From: Brassica napus
Lineage: Eukaryota > Streptophyta > Magnoliopsida > Brassicales > Brassicaceae
Length of the DNA: 64,000 bases
Assembly: GCF_020379485.1 (NCBI RefSeq)
Contig: NC_063450.1
Coordinates: 48,636,681-48,700,680, forward strand
Direction of reading: 5' to 3'
Shown: piece after piece, positions 47,060 through 58,639 of the stretch
Position numbering within the stretch: the stretch's first letter is position 1
How the letters are laid out: the number at the start of each line of letters is the position of its first letter
Made by a program: the position numbers and the translations under genes
The notes under the pieces: generated by a model
Told to the model about the DNA's origin: nothing
Database searches by the model: none
The model's input: only the letters and a program-made list of their open reading frames with translations

Positions 47060-48790
47060 CTTCTGGTTCTGACTTGATTAACTAGGAACTACTAGTGTAA
47101 GTGAAAGCTTTATCTCACAGATTATGATATGGTTTATATATCTGCATTGGAGTGAGTTATATGTGACAATTCTCTTGCAGGTGTGTATCTAGGGAACCTA
47201 CTTATGACTCCTGGTGGGTGTAGAAGAACTCTGATAAGGAAGAAAAAGACCATTTTCACTTTTAACTTCCTGTAATGCTCTGCTATTTTCATCTTCCTTT
47301 GGGTTCTTTGTTTCTTTAGTTGGTTGTGTATCGACATGGTTAGGGTACTTTAGTATTTTACAGTATTCAGGGTATCTGTGTGATTTTCTCTGGTACTGAA
47401 AACTCTAGTGTTACTGGTCAAATGGCGCGGATGTTTTGTATTTAACGCCATTTTTCCATAGGAAAAGCAACAGTAAAGTGATAATGTGTTTAACTATGTT
47501 CTACAATGATTTGCATATTATGTAGCATGAAATGTTTGAAAAGTTGCCAAAATGAAATGATTTTTGGCATTGCAGATTTGGTGCCTGAAACAAATGTTAA
47601 TTGTTACCTTCGGCTAAGCTAAATGAAACTAGACCTCTTACTTCTCATTGACTTGACTGGTTCTTAAATGAAACCAATAACTGTGACTTGTGTAGTTTAA
47701 AGTCTACAGTTTGAGAATCCAGTTCTGCTAAAAATTTGATATTAGAGTTTTTTTTTTCTTGTATTGAGCAAAGAACTTGGACTATATCAGGTATCGTTAG
47801 CTGAGTGGCTTGTGCCTCCAATTGAATGTTGTGAAGCTCTCTATATGTTTCTTTGTTTACTGAACTTTTTTATGGCGTTCTGTATTGTACAAATTATACT
47901 AGTCTTGCAGTTTAAGCAGTGGTATACCTTCAGTTACACAGAACACAGGCTGTTCTTGCTACAGTTGCCATATTATCTTTGATTCAAGATTGTGTTATTT
48001 TTTAATCAAAGAAACTGTGCTATTGTTTTCGGTTATTAATATGATTTTGTAAGTCCGTGTGCTTGTGTAGTGTCAGGTTCGCTAACCTTTAAATACTATA
48101 TGTACCATCTTATTAATTTTAAACTTTTACAACGGATTCCATCTCTTGTTTCATGAGCTATTATTCTTCCAGGTCTTTGGTACTTTAATTGTTCGGATTA
48201 AGAGGCTTATTCAGTCTTATACTTGGATATGAAAATGGTTAGTCACCACGTACAGTATAGATTCACACCATTGAAAATATTCTGATTCTTATGCAACAAT
48301 TAATGATACACAACGAATGATGCATAAAGGTGGATTTAGTTTTGATGCATCAAAATGTATATATGGGAGCCTTGAACACACTCGCACAAACTTCATATTC
48401 TCCACATAGTAGTCTACACAGGTACCAAACATTTACTCTTGCCACTATGTTTGATCGTTGGGTGCTTTGGTCACTTCTCCATCACTTTTCCATGATGCTC
48501 GACAGCCTAGACGGCTAGTTTAACCTTCTCAAATTTTATCTGTTCTCAAATCTCCAAACTACTAGCCCGCCCAAAACAATGGTTGAACCTAGGAATTATT
48601 ATCGGTGTAATGAAATAATAACAAAAAAAAACAAAATAATTCCTTGTTTACCAAAAAAAAAATCCTTGTTTACCAAAAACAATTCTTTGTTTACCAGCCT
48701 AGGAATTATTATCGGTGAAATAATAATAACAAAATAATTCCTTTTATATAGAAAATAAACAAAGTAATCAAAATTTTATGTATATAATAG
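47060..48790. other. SWIB gene 3' region and spacer
   Basis: Probable 3' UTR to about 47450, possibly with a spliced intron (GTAAGT near 47098; TTGCAGG near 47177). Beyond that is AT-rich spacer with no gene seen. A short duplicated string (CCTAGGAATTATTATCGGTG at about 48589 and 48699) flanks copies of CCTTGTTTACCAAAAA. Confidence 0.5.
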
Positions 48791-48793
48791 AAA

Positions 48794-50119
48794 CTAGACC
48801 CTGACCCGCGCGCCAGCGCGGATATGAATTTTCAGTTTTTAATTATTTATTTTATTAAATGATGTATTTGTAATATTCGTTCATATTATATTCATTAAAT
48901 AAATATTTTTTTTTGCATCTTAAACTATCTATTTTTTTACGAATGTGTGATATCATATAAAAATAAAAAAATATGTATAGAGTTAATTAGTTAATTTTAA
49001 AAACAAAAATTTTTCTTTCGTGTGCGATATCATATAAATAATGATCCGCCCAGTTAACAAAAATCATGATTATTCTATGTGTAATTTTTTTTATTTTGAC
49101 CATTTCCTTAAAACTATATTAAATTTTACATATTTTAATTAGAATATTTTTAATATCTTTACCTTTTTGTTTGAAATGCAACTCAATATTTTTTTAACAA
49201 TTATAACAAAATATTTAAAAAATATTTTTTAGAATTTGTTTGAAAAATATGAAAATTACGTTTTAAATTAAAATTATCCGAAAATATGATAAGTTTTGAT
49301 ATAAACGAAAACTCATATTATGTCAAAAATAATGATATTCAATGATAATAACAATTTTAATTGATTATTTTTTAAAAAATACATTTACAAAAATATTGTT
49401 TGAAAGAAAATTCGTTTATCTTTCAAATATAAAATGAAAATATTATAATTAAATAATAAAAAATATAAATAAAAACCATAAATTTAGCAAATGACAACTG
49501 AGTTATATTATGCTAAAATTTTCTTTTTTTTGGTCAAACAAAAAAAAAGAAATTTTTTGTAAATGCTAAAATTTTCTTTTTAACAATTTATCAAATGACA
49601 AATGAGTTATGAGCAAATAATACCATATAATTTTTAAAAACATAGCGATTCTTAAATATTTTTTGAATAAGTAATTATTTTTACATTTAATCAATTGAAA
49701 ATAATATTCGTACAATTGTGTGAGTCAAATTCTAGTTTTATTGATGCATGTTATATATTAGTGCTGCATGTTTTAGGTAACATTTTAATGATGCACGTTT
49801 TTAAAAATCTTCATTATTAAAATTATGCACGTATGGATAACTCATGAGTTTTTTTGGTTGATTAAATGATATTATGTCCAAATTTATTTAAAGATATTTC
49901 ATTAAGGTAACTGAAAAATACAAACAATAAAATAGGAAGTTTAAATTCATTTAAGCATATTTCATTAATGTAACTGAAAATACAAGCAATAAATTATGCA
50001 GTTTTATTCGTTTTAGGATATTTCATAAATGCAACTGAAAAAAGATAAGTAAAAAAAAAGAAGTTTAATTAACAAAGTAAGAACATTTACAAATGAGTAT
50101 TTCTCTTTAGTAATATAGA
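48794..50119 (-). mobile_element. Non-autonomous Helitron, 1326 bp
   Basis: Read on the minus strand it starts TCTATATTACTAAAGAG (from 50119) and ends with a hairpin (CCGCGCTGGCGCGCGGG) followed by 10 nt and CTAG (48797-48794). The flanking bases are A and T, the canonical Helitron target, with no duplication. The interior is very AT-rich with no RepHel coding. Its termini are those of the element at 15855-16534, so both belong to one family. Confidence 0.8.
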
Positions 50120-51206
50120 TAGCACAGGTAAAGAAAAGATAATTAAGGGAGAGAGGGTCACATGGTTGTTTCATCTCTTTCACCTCATCTAATGGAACCA
50201 CTTGCATCTATAGTTTGATTAGTTCAATTCGGGTTTTTAGTTAAAGAAAATTATTGTTTGATTATATTTTTTGAAAAAAGTAGAAATCAAAATAATTGAT
50301 TGCTAAACATAATGATAATTGTTTTATCAATTGACCGAATCAAACCAAACTTTTAATTGAAGTCGAACTGAAAACTGAAATTTGGGTTTGATTCCGCTCA
50401 ACCGGCTTGGTCCGGAAAAAGAAATATCATACCTACTTGCATATGTTCCAAGATCTGACATAGACGAATGCACGGATATAAATCACACCGATGCATAACT
50501 TATAAAGAAGTAACAAACTATGGAAAACTTATTTGACTTAAATATATATTATTATTTTTTTGTAACACGTTTGACTTAAATATATAAAAACTTTTAAATT
50601 CGCCATACAAAAAGGCAAAAGTGAGAGCTCGTCGATGTGTTAAAAAAAAACTAAAAGAGTTCGTCGATGACAACTGTCATTCCACTCTCCAGAGTGGAAA
50701 ATAAAACTCGTCGATTACAAGTTGACAACTCGCTTCAAATATGATAAAAAAAAAATCGGGACCGCATGCAGTTAAATGAAAAAAGACCCATGCTTCATCC
50801 ATGAACCTAATCGCAACTTTCGATGACGAATTACGAGTGAACGTACGTATTTGATCCATATTTTGATTAAAAGATATTTTTTTTTAATAATTATGCAATT
50901 TGAGTTTTTGGTGTGATAGTAATATGCAGTTTGAGTTCATAATTAGTTGACACTAAAGAGAAAATTATCTCATAGCTTTTTGTTTGTATATTACTTACGT
51001 CTTATTTACAATCTCCATGAGGAATATTTCCATCACCCACTCGTGATAAGAATCAGCCTTATATGTCGCTTCGCTGATATTTTGTTATGAAGTAATTTTA
51101 GGTTAAATTAGCCAGACTAATTTTGGGTTAGGTCGATATCAGTTAAAATCTTTGGATAATTTTAATAGACTGAAATAGGTTCGGATATACATCAGATTCT
51201 AATACT
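50120..51206. other. Intergenic spacer
   Basis: AT-rich, with no gene, terminal repeat or RNA recognised. A minus-strand open stretch of about 60 codons at 50677-50859 has no known motif. Confidence 0.5.
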
Positions 51207-51211
51207 ACTAT

Positions 51212-53099
51212 TGTAATGACCCACCACTCCCACCATCTCCACTTTTTTTCTCCAACGCCACCACTTCCACCTTCTTCTCCACCATCTCCACCTTTTTCCC
51301 CACCATCTCCATCTTCTTTAAAGCTTGAGAGAGAGAGAAAGAGAGAGAAGAAGGAGAAGAAGGAAGAAAGCTCACCTGAGCTCGTCACCGGAGCAACCGT
51401 GCGCCGTGACCACGTTCAGCTTGCCACCACCGATAAACACCCTAGGTAATCGCCGGAAATCGCATTCCTTAAGCTCAGTTTCGTTTCCGTTTAGTAAATC
51501 GCTCATAACTTCCTAACCGTGATGAATCTCGTGAATCCAAGACTACCATCGTGTTCCTCTCGTCGAGACGAATCCGTAGCCACCAAAAACGCCTCAATCG
51601 GAGTCCGGACGAAGCCGCACGCGCCTCCGGAAGTTTCGTCTCTGCGCGCGTGTGAGGTACACGCGCCGCCGCCGGAAAACGTCGCCACCGCCGGACCACC
51701 GTCCCCCGCCGCCGGAATATCCGCCGTCGCCGCCGTTGACCGTTGCCGGTAACTCGCCGGTGACTCGGTCAACTCGTCCGAGTCAACTCAGTGAGTCAAC
51801 TCGGTTGACTCGGTTAAACGATTGGTTAGCCGGTTTAAATTGATTTCGGTTCGGTTAGGGTAAACCGGTCGGTTAGGACAAATTGATTTCTGGTCAAGGG
51901 TTGACCGGATTGACCTTTGACCAGCGAGTTGACTTTTCCGTAAATACCCGTTTTAAACCGTTCGAAAGGCGTTCTGACTCGAAATTTCGATCTGATTTCA
52001 GATTTGGAGTCCATTTGAGCAGCTGGAGGTCATATATACCACTTCTCTTCATTGCTAAGGTGAGGGCTATTCCGTTAAATCCCGAGCTAGTTTAGTACTA
52101 CCATTATGGAAAGTTTAGTTTCGAAACATGATCCGTCTTTGTGAATCGAGTCTATTTGAGAGTCTTGCTTGTTCATTAATGATATTGATTGTTAACTGGA
52201 ATTAGGATAATAGAGGATTCAACGATTGTGTGAAATGATTGATGCTAAGAACTGCTATATATATGTATATACATAGTTATGAGTAGGGACTATGTGATGA
52301 GGGCGTGAGTTCAGAGATGTCTGAGCTTCGACACTACGGTGTGGTATGGGGGTGAGTTCAGAGACGTTTGAGCTTCGACGCTACTGTTTGGGGCGTGGTG
52401 CAGAGACGTTTGCATTCGACGCTACGATGGGCGGGGGTACAGAGACAGACTGTACTAGCGACGCTTCGAGTATATGTATATATCCTTATGAGGAGATGCG
52501 TTGTGCAGAGAGTAGCTATGTATTATAAGCGCATGAGTTGTAACGGCTAGTCCTCTAGCCGAATATTGATTGTTATGTGTGGTGTAATAGGCACCGTGTT
52601 TGTTTCATGCTAGAGCTAGGCCTAAATTTTAGTAGTGCTATGAACTCAGTCTGTGGTTTGCGGTTTAGCATCCCATACCTCGCTGGGCAACTCCCCTGTT
52701 GCTCACCCCTCCTTCTTCCCCCTTTCAGGTGAGACCGACGAGCAGGAGTGATTATCGGACCGGTGCTATTGGGCTTTTGGGCTTCTATTGTTTTTACCGC
52801 TTTTATCTTTATCGGGCCTTTAGGCCTTTGGACTTTTATCGTTTATGTTATTCCTATTTCAGACTTTCGGTTTATGTCGTATTTTATATTTCGAATGTTA
52901 TCGATGTTGGGCTTTTAGGCCTTTTGGTATCGTATTGACTTTTATATTATGATATGAAGATTATTATTATTTGAGTTGTATTATTATTTTATTTCCACTT
53001 TTATCAATTTATTATATTTCGAAAGTAGCGGGTGCCACATTTTGGTATCAGAGCTATTTACTTATCGTAACATTTTATTATGTAAATCGGGGTGTCACA
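51212..53099 (+). repeat. 5' LTR
   Basis: Runs from TGTAATGACCC to GGTGTCACA, 1888 bp. It contains a CT/GA microsatellite (51300-51365), a GC-rich CCGCCG stretch (51655-51735), short tandem copies of GAGACGTTTG…TTCGACGCTAC (about 52300-52460), and, 60 bp before the true primer site, a copy of that site (53043-53054). Confidence 0.95.
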
Positions 53100-53102
53100 A
53101 TT

Positions 53103-53114
53103 TGGTATCAGAGC
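53103..53114 (+). other. Primer-binding site (initiator tRNA-Met)
   Basis: TGGTATCAGAGC lies 3 bp after the 5' LTR end and is complementary to the 3' end of plant initiator tRNA-Met, the usual primer for many plant LTR retrotransposons. Confidence 0.85.
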
Positions 53115-53322
53115 GGGTTCCGTCCCGGCTCCGACCCGGGATGGCGATTTTTGGAGACCTGGTTTTATTCGGTTTTGACGGTTTTAAACGATTTCAAAAT
53201 ATTTTCGGGGATTTGAGAATTTTGAAAATAAAAATAAATAGCACCTTTCCGTTCGATATCACTGCTCCTTAAATGTTGGTATCTAAAGTTCAGCGTAAGT
53301 TAACTTTTCGCTTTCCTTTTAG

Positions 53323-54741
53323 ATGCTGCCAAGGAGAAGAACCACCTGTGCTCAGACCGCCAGAGCCGTTAGAGACGAGGTAGATGAGCATGAGCAGCCC
53401 GCAGTTCCACCACCCGCGGCTCCACCAGTTGATCAGGATGCATTGAGACAGATGGTTCAGGATGCCGCTAGACAGGCCGCTCAGGAAGCACTTCAGCAGA
53501 TTGCCCAGGAGGCAGCCAGACAGGCCGCTCAGGAGGCCGCCCGAGTAGCTGCTCTGGAGGTTGCTCGTCAGATGGCTGCCGTTCAGCAGGGACCGCAGAT
53601 TCAGGTTCAGCAAGTTCCACTGGTTCAGGTCCAACAGGATCAGCAGATTCCAGCTCAGCATGATCATCAGGATCCCGTTCAGCAGGTTCCCCTTCCACAG
53701 GTTCCACTGCAGCAGGGTCCAGTTCAGCAGTTTGCTCATGGTGTTCAGGATCTACGGCCACCACCACCGCGACCTCATGTTTACCCGGTTTATAATGAGA
53801 GGTTCTACAGGCTGACATGTCAGATGAGAAACATGGAGATGGAGCATTTTAGCGGGACAGTGGATGCTGTAGCTGCACACGATTGGAAGTTAGCCTTGCA
53901 GCGGAAGCTGGAGATTATTGAGTGTCCACCAGAGTTGTCGCTCAGATTGACTATGCAGTACCTTCGTGGAGATGCTCTTATATGGTGGGAGGGAATACGA
54001 TTGAGCCATTTTGGGCCAGAGAGACTTACCTTCGCTGATTTCATTCGAGAGTTCGATAGGAAATATTTTCCGAAGGAAGCGATGGATAGGAAGAAGTGCG
54101 AGTTCGAGCATGTAAGCCAGGGAGAGATGTCTATCAGGGAGTATGAGGTTGTGTTCAACCAACTTCGCAGATTTGCAGGAGTGGGCATTTCAGAAGAAGA
54201 CTTGATTAGAAAGTTTTTGAGTGGGATGCGAGTAGAGATTCGAAACAGGTGCCGTGTCGTCACTTATCACAGATTGGGAGACTTGGTGGAGAAAGCTGCC
54301 GAGCAGGAGGCAGGTTTGGCAGAGGAGCAGAAGTACTCCAAGGCAGATCAGCCTAAGTTTGGAGGGACTTCAGAGGCACAACAGAGGACATGGGACAAAC
54401 CGAGCATACAATGCTTTTATTGTGGAAAGATGGGACATAAGAGTAGGGTTTGTCGGAATAGGCTATTTGATGCCCAGGTTGCGCCACCAGCAGCGGCAGC
54501 AGCACCAGTAGTGGATGTTAGGAACTGTTTTGGTTGTAACCAGCCTGGTCACATTTTCAGAGACTGTCCGAGGAGGGGTAATGCAGCGCTTCCACCACCA
54601 CCGAAGCGTTTAGCCATCGCTCCACGTGTGTTTACGGTTGGAGATCCCCAAGGAGCTGAGCCGATAGCGGGTATGTTCTTATCATACTTGCTTGTGTTAA
54701 TATTTGTGGTTTTGTGGTTATCTTGTATAGTTCGAGATTAG
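53323..54741 (+). CDS. Retrotransposon gag polyprotein (Ty3/gypsy)
   Basis: An intact frame of 472 codons. Residues 35-140 are an Ala/Gln-rich helical repeat region (AAQEALQQIAQEAARQAAQE) and a Pro/Gln linker. Residues about 160-300 form the gag capsid-like domain (ALIWWEGIRL; FVREFDRKYFP-type FIREFDRKYFPKEAM; FEHVSQGEMSIREYEVVF). Two CCHC zinc knuckles follow (CFYCGKMGHKSRVC at about 365 and CFGCNQPGHIFRDC at about 402), which bind genomic RNA. The frame then crosses into an unrelated hydrophobic tail (MFLSYLLVLIFVVLWL) at about 54670, the probable left edge of the pol deletion. A normal element would enter protease here. Confidence 0.9.
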   Translation: MLPRRRTTCAQTARAVRDEVDEHEQPAVPPPAAPPVDQDALRQMVQDAARQAAQEALQQIAQEAARQAAQEAARVAALEVARQMAAVQQGPQIQVQQVPLVQVQQDQQIPAQHDHQDPVQQVPLPQVPLQQGPVQQFAHGVQDLRPPPPRPHVYPVYNERFYRLTCQMRNMEMEHFSGTVDAVAAHDWKLALQRKLEIIECPPELSLRLTMQYLRGDALIWWEGIRLSHFGPERLTFADFIREFDRKYFPKEAMDRKKCEFEHVSQGEMSIREYEVVFNQLRRFAGVGISEEDLIRKFLSGMRVEIRNRCRVVTYHRLGDLVEKAAEQEAGLAEEQKYSKADQPKFGGTSEAQQRTWDKPSIQCFYCGKMGHKSRVCRNRLFDAQVAPPAAAAAPVVDVRNCFGCNQPGHIFRDCPRRGNAALPPPPKRLAIAPRVFTVGDPQGAEPIAGMFLSYLLVLIFVVLWLSCIVRD

Positions 54742-54959
54742 TGAACCTCGTGTATGATTGGTTTTGGCTGGTGTGAGTTACCTCACAACTTATTTGACTT
54801 AAGAGCTTTTCATAATTTTGTGAATTCGCGTTTGGTTAAGTTTTAGTCTTTTTGGAGGGATCTTCTAACCGAAAGATAAGCGAATTTAGATTGTTGTTAT
54901 GGAGAGCTTGTTGTTATGGAGAGTTTGAGAGCGATCAGGAATTCATCGTGATGTACCTG

Positions 54960-55560
54960 TTATCATTTGAGTATTATGATGGCACCGTCGAAGTATTATG
55001 GTGGGTCTGGTCGTACACCACTTTGTTGGACCAAAGTGGGGGAGCAATATGAGTTAGAACTATTAATGGTTCAAGAGACCGTAGAGCAAAGGACATGCTC
55101 AAGGATTGGCTTTCGGAAGCCCATGACGTCAGAGGATTTATGCAGCTAAGCACCGTAAGGATTTGGAGCTACATATGGGCATACCTTAAAATAAGGACAT
55201 TTCAGGAGGGACCTAAGACTCAGAAGATAAATGAGCTTAAACCGAGACACATGGAATTGTATCCTTCACTGGAGTAGATTGGATTAGTTGCTTGCTATTA
55301 CTTTATCAGCAGTATATCAACCTTCTAGTACTTAGTTCATATGACAGCATTGCAAAAGTTGAGAAGGCGCTATAATTATTTTGCAGTAGACGTCAAGTGA
55401 GTTCATAAATATTTTATGGACCTTATCATCTATTGAAGATTTTGGATCATCATGAGAAAACAGTTCGGGGAATATCGACTGTGTTTGTCCGAGTTCGTTG
55501 GAGAGGGAGATAAGACTCAGGAGGAGACCTGAAAGGCCGAGCGAAGATTAGTATTCGAGG
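54960..55560 (+). pseudogene. Remnant of integrase C-terminal region
   Basis: Short frames resemble the end of gypsy integrase: GRTPLCWTKVGE and VQETVEQ near 55000-55085, then MLKDWLSEAHD, YLKIRTFQEGPKTQKINELK and PRHMELYPSLE at 55095-55275. Stops and shifts break it. It shows that the parent element was a full gag-pol element and that the missing part lies between about 54670 and 54960. Confidence 0.65.
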
Positions 55561-55622
55561 TTTTGCTATGATGACATTGGGCACGTCAGCTTATGACATG
55601 AATTCGGGGACGAATTCCTTAT

Positions 55623-55636
55623 AAGTGGGGGAGAAT
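55623..55636 (+). other. Polypurine tract
   Basis: AAGTGGGGGAGAAT directly precedes the 3' LTR, where plus-strand DNA synthesis is primed during reverse transcription. Confidence 0.8.
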
Positions 55637-55755
55637 TGTAATGACCCACCACTCCCACCATCTCACTTTTTTTCTCCAACCCCACCACTTCCACCTTCTT
55701 CTCCACCATCTCCACCTTCTTCCCCACCATCTCCATCTTCTTTAAAGCTTGAGAA

Positions 55756-55786
<31 letters not shown>

Positions 55787-57535
55787 AAGGAGAAGAAGGA
55801 AGAAAGCTCACCTGAGCTCGTCACCGGAGCAACCGTGCGCCGTGACCACGTTCAGCTTGCCACCATCGATAAACACCCTAGGTAATCGCCGGAAACCGCA
55901 TTCCTTAAGCTCAGTTTCGTTTCCGTTTAGTAAATCGCCCATAACTTCCTAACCGTGATGAATCTCATGAATCCAAGACTACCATCGTGTTCCTCTTGTC
56001 GAGACGAATCCGTAGCCACCAAAAACGCCTCAATCGGAGTCCGGACGAAGCCGCACGCGCCTCCGGAAGTTTCGTCTCTGCGCGCGTGTGAGGTACACGC
56101 GCCGCCGCCGGAAAACGTCGCCACCGCCGGACCACCGTCCCCAGCCGCCGGAATATCCGCCGTCGCCGCCGTTGACCGTTGCCGGTAACTCGCCGGTGAC
56201 TCGGTCAACTCGTCCGAGTCAACTCAGTGAGTCAACTCGGTTGACTCGGTTAAACGATTGGTTAGCCGGTTTAAATTGATTTCGGTTCGGTTAGGGTAAA
56301 CCGGTCGGTTAGGACAAATTGATTTCTGGTCAAGGGTTGACCGGATTGACCTTTGACCAGCGAGTTGACTTTTCCGTAAATACCCGTTTTAAACCGTTCG
56401 AAAGGCGTTCTGACTCGAAATTTCGATCTGATTTCAGATTTGGAGTCCATTTGAGCAGCTGGAGGTCATATATACCACTTCTCTTCATTGCTAAGGTGAG
56501 GGCTATTCCGTTAAATCCCGAGCTAGTTTAGTACTACCATTATGGAAAGTTTAGTTTCGAAACATGATCCGTCTTTGTGAATCGAGTCTATTTGAGAGTC
56601 TTGCTTGTTCATTAATGATATTGATTGTTAACTGGAATTAGGATAATAGAGGATTCAACGATTGTGTGAAATGATTGATGCTAAGAACTGCTATATATAT
56701 GTATATACATAGTTATGAGTAGGGACTATGTGATGAGGGCGTGAGTTCAGAGATGTCTGAGCTTCGACGCTACGGTGTGGTATGGGCGTGAGTTTAGAGA
56801 CGTTTGAGCTTCGACGCTACTGTTTGGGGCGTGGTGCAGAGACGTTTGCATTCGACGCTACGATGGGCGGGGGTACAGAGACAGACTGTACTAGCGACGC
56901 TTCAAGTATATGTATATATCCTTATGAGGAGATGCGTGGTGCAGAGAGTAGCTATGTATTATAAGCGCATGAGTTGTAACGGCTAGTCTTCTAGCCGAAT
57001 ATTGATTGTTATGTGTGGTGTAATAGGCACCGTGTTTGTTTCATGCTAGAGCTAGGCCTACATTTTAGTAGTGCTATGAACTCAGTCTGTGGTTTGCGGT
57101 TTAGCATCCCATACCTCGCTGGGCAACTCCCCTGTTGCTCACCCCTCCTTCTTCCCCCTTTCAGGTGAGACCGACGAGCAGGAGTGATTATCGGACCGGT
57201 GCTATTGGGCTTTTGGGCTTCTATCGTTTTTACCGCTTTTATCTTTATCGGGCCTTTAGGCCTTTGGACTTTTATCGTTTATGTTATTCCTATTTCAGAC
57301 TTTCGGTTTATGTCGTATTTTATATTTCGAATGTTATCGATGTTGGGCTTTTAGGCCTTTTGGTATCGTATTGACTTTTATATTATGATATGAAGATTAT
57401 TATTATTTGAGTTGTATTATTATTTTATTTTCACTTTTATCAATTTATTATATTTCGAAAGTAGCGGGTGCCACATTTTGGTATCAGAGTTATTTACTTA
57501 TCGTAACATTTTATTATGTAAATCGGGGTGTCACA
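55637..57535 (+). repeat. 3' LTR
   Basis: Near-identical to the 5' LTR, 1899 bp. The 11-bp excess comes mainly from an expanded GA microsatellite near 55750-55790. The internal primer-site copy has one substitution (TGGTATCAGAGT, 57479-57490). Confidence 0.95.
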
Positions 57536-57890
57536 ACTATATGTTGAATATCATAGATATTCAACTGAACTGATACATATCTTTTATCATTTAGGTTCTA
57601 TCCAAATTTTTGGGAAATCATATTCTCACATACTAAATCCGCAATTTGCTCTTTTTAACATATGATATGGGGAACAAAACAAACGTAACACTTAATTATA
57701 TATTATGATTCGTACACATAACAGATTTATTCAAGTATTATTCTTCGTACACATAACAACATTTGTAGTCCTTATTATTACGCCCTGTTTAACAACGAAA
57801 CACACATCAACTCTGTATAACATGAATAAGAAAGCATACTTGCGTTGTAAGTAGTTACTGGATAAGGTTCTCGTTTTTAATCAGGTGAGA

Positions 57891-58262
57891 TTAAGGGCTA
57901 GATACTGGTGATGGTGGACACTGAAAGCCAATAGGAAAAACCATATTACAAGCGAAAAATATTGTTCTAACGGCCTTATCGATACCGTAAACCAAAGGAA
58001 GTGGCCTGAAGACAAAGCAGAGGCAATCGGCTACTTGGACGTTCGTAAGGCCAGTGATAGCACTGCAACACGGCCGTGCTCTGGTGTCGCCAGCAATGAC
58101 ATTGGCTAGGCCAAGGACATTGGCGCATACACCAAGTTGCAATGGATCTCTAGGACACGTACCAAAGCCCGGTGAAGGCGAGAGAAAGAGGTCAGCCTCG
58201 GCGAGGCTGAAGATGAGGAAGATGATGATGAGGCTAATGGTGGTTGAGCTCTTTGAGACCAT
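57891..58262 (-). CDS. Secreted eight-cysteine LTP-like (HyPRP-type) protein
   Basis: A single exon of 123 residues. The N-terminus is a signal peptide (SLIIIFLIFSLAEA). The mature protein has a short Pro/Ser linker and the eight-cysteine module: TC, VC, CC (PCCSAI), CLC, C and C in order. The module is the bifunctional inhibitor/lipid-transfer fold of hybrid proline-rich proteins (AIR1/EARLI1-like), thought to act in the cell wall. It is an intronless gene of the usual size. A TATA box lies 65-75 bp upstream of the ATG. Its place matches the LTP cluster of Arabidopsis chromosome 4 (At4g22460-22520). Confidence 0.92.
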   Translation of the reverse strand: MVSKSSTTISLIIIFLIFSLAEADLFLSPSPGFGTCPRDPLQLGVCANVLGLANVIAGDTRARPCCSAITGLTNVQVADCLCFVFRPLPLVYGIDKAVRTIFFACNMVFPIGFQCPPSPVSSP

Positions 58263-58328
58263 TTTTATGTATTTGTTGATTTTAAAGTGTGAATGCTTGT
58301 GGTGAGGCTTTGTGGGTAGTACATACTA

Positions 58329-58338
58329 CTATTTATAG
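58329..58338 (-). promoter_or_regulatory. TATA box of the LTP-like gene
   Basis: CTATAAATAG on the minus strand, about 67 bp upstream of the ATG at 58262. It is a good match to the plant TATA consensus at a plausible distance. Confidence 0.7.
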
Positions 58339-58488
58339 AGCCATGAAAAGCATTGAATATAAAACGTCGTCACCTTTATTATTTAACTCGAATTGCCTAA
58401 CAGTAATTTCATAATTAAATGAGGTCTTAAAGATTTAGGCAAGTGTTACCCCACAGTACTCTCTCTCTCATGAACTATGATTAATCCG

Positions 58489-58630
58489 GATTCTTAGAGT
58501 GAGGTTCTTAACGAAATATAAGAAACTGTTTCTTAATTTTTAACTAAAAAAACTAAGAACCGGTTCTTAAAAGCTAAAAGTTAAAAGATAGTTTCTTATA
58601 TTACGCTAAGAACCCCACCTTAAGAACTCT
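58489..58630. mobile_element. Foldback MITE
   Basis: Two arms of about 60 bp are inverted copies: the left arm has GAGGTTCTTAACGAAATATAAG and the right arm, reverse-complemented, GGGGTTCTTAGCGTAATATAAG. They are separated by about 15 bp. Similar TTCTTA-rich palindromes are common MITEs in Brassicaceae. No clear target duplication was identified. Confidence 0.6.
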
Positions 58631-58639
58631 CCATTAGCC

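Larger units (their letters stand above)
51212..57535 (+). mobile_element. Non-autonomous LTR retrotransposon (Ty3/gypsy type), 6324 bp
   Basis: Two LTRs (51212-53099 and 55637-57535) begin TG and end CA and are flanked by a perfect 5-bp duplication ACTAT (51207-51211 and 57536-57540). The LTRs differ by only about 1% (by eye) plus a GA-repeat length change, so the insertion is recent. The internal region is only 2.5 kb: primer-binding site, one gag frame, then a degraded remnant of the 3' end of pol. Protease, reverse transcriptase, RNase H and the integrase core are absent, so it depends on a relative for movement. Gag type, tRNA-Met primer site and the integrase remnant point to Ty3/gypsy. 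Confidence 0.95.

Noticed and set aside
51216..51843. Proline- and arginine-rich frames in the LTR, repeated at 55625-56279
   Set aside because: They are GC-rich LTR sequence present in both LTRs, with no conserved domain.
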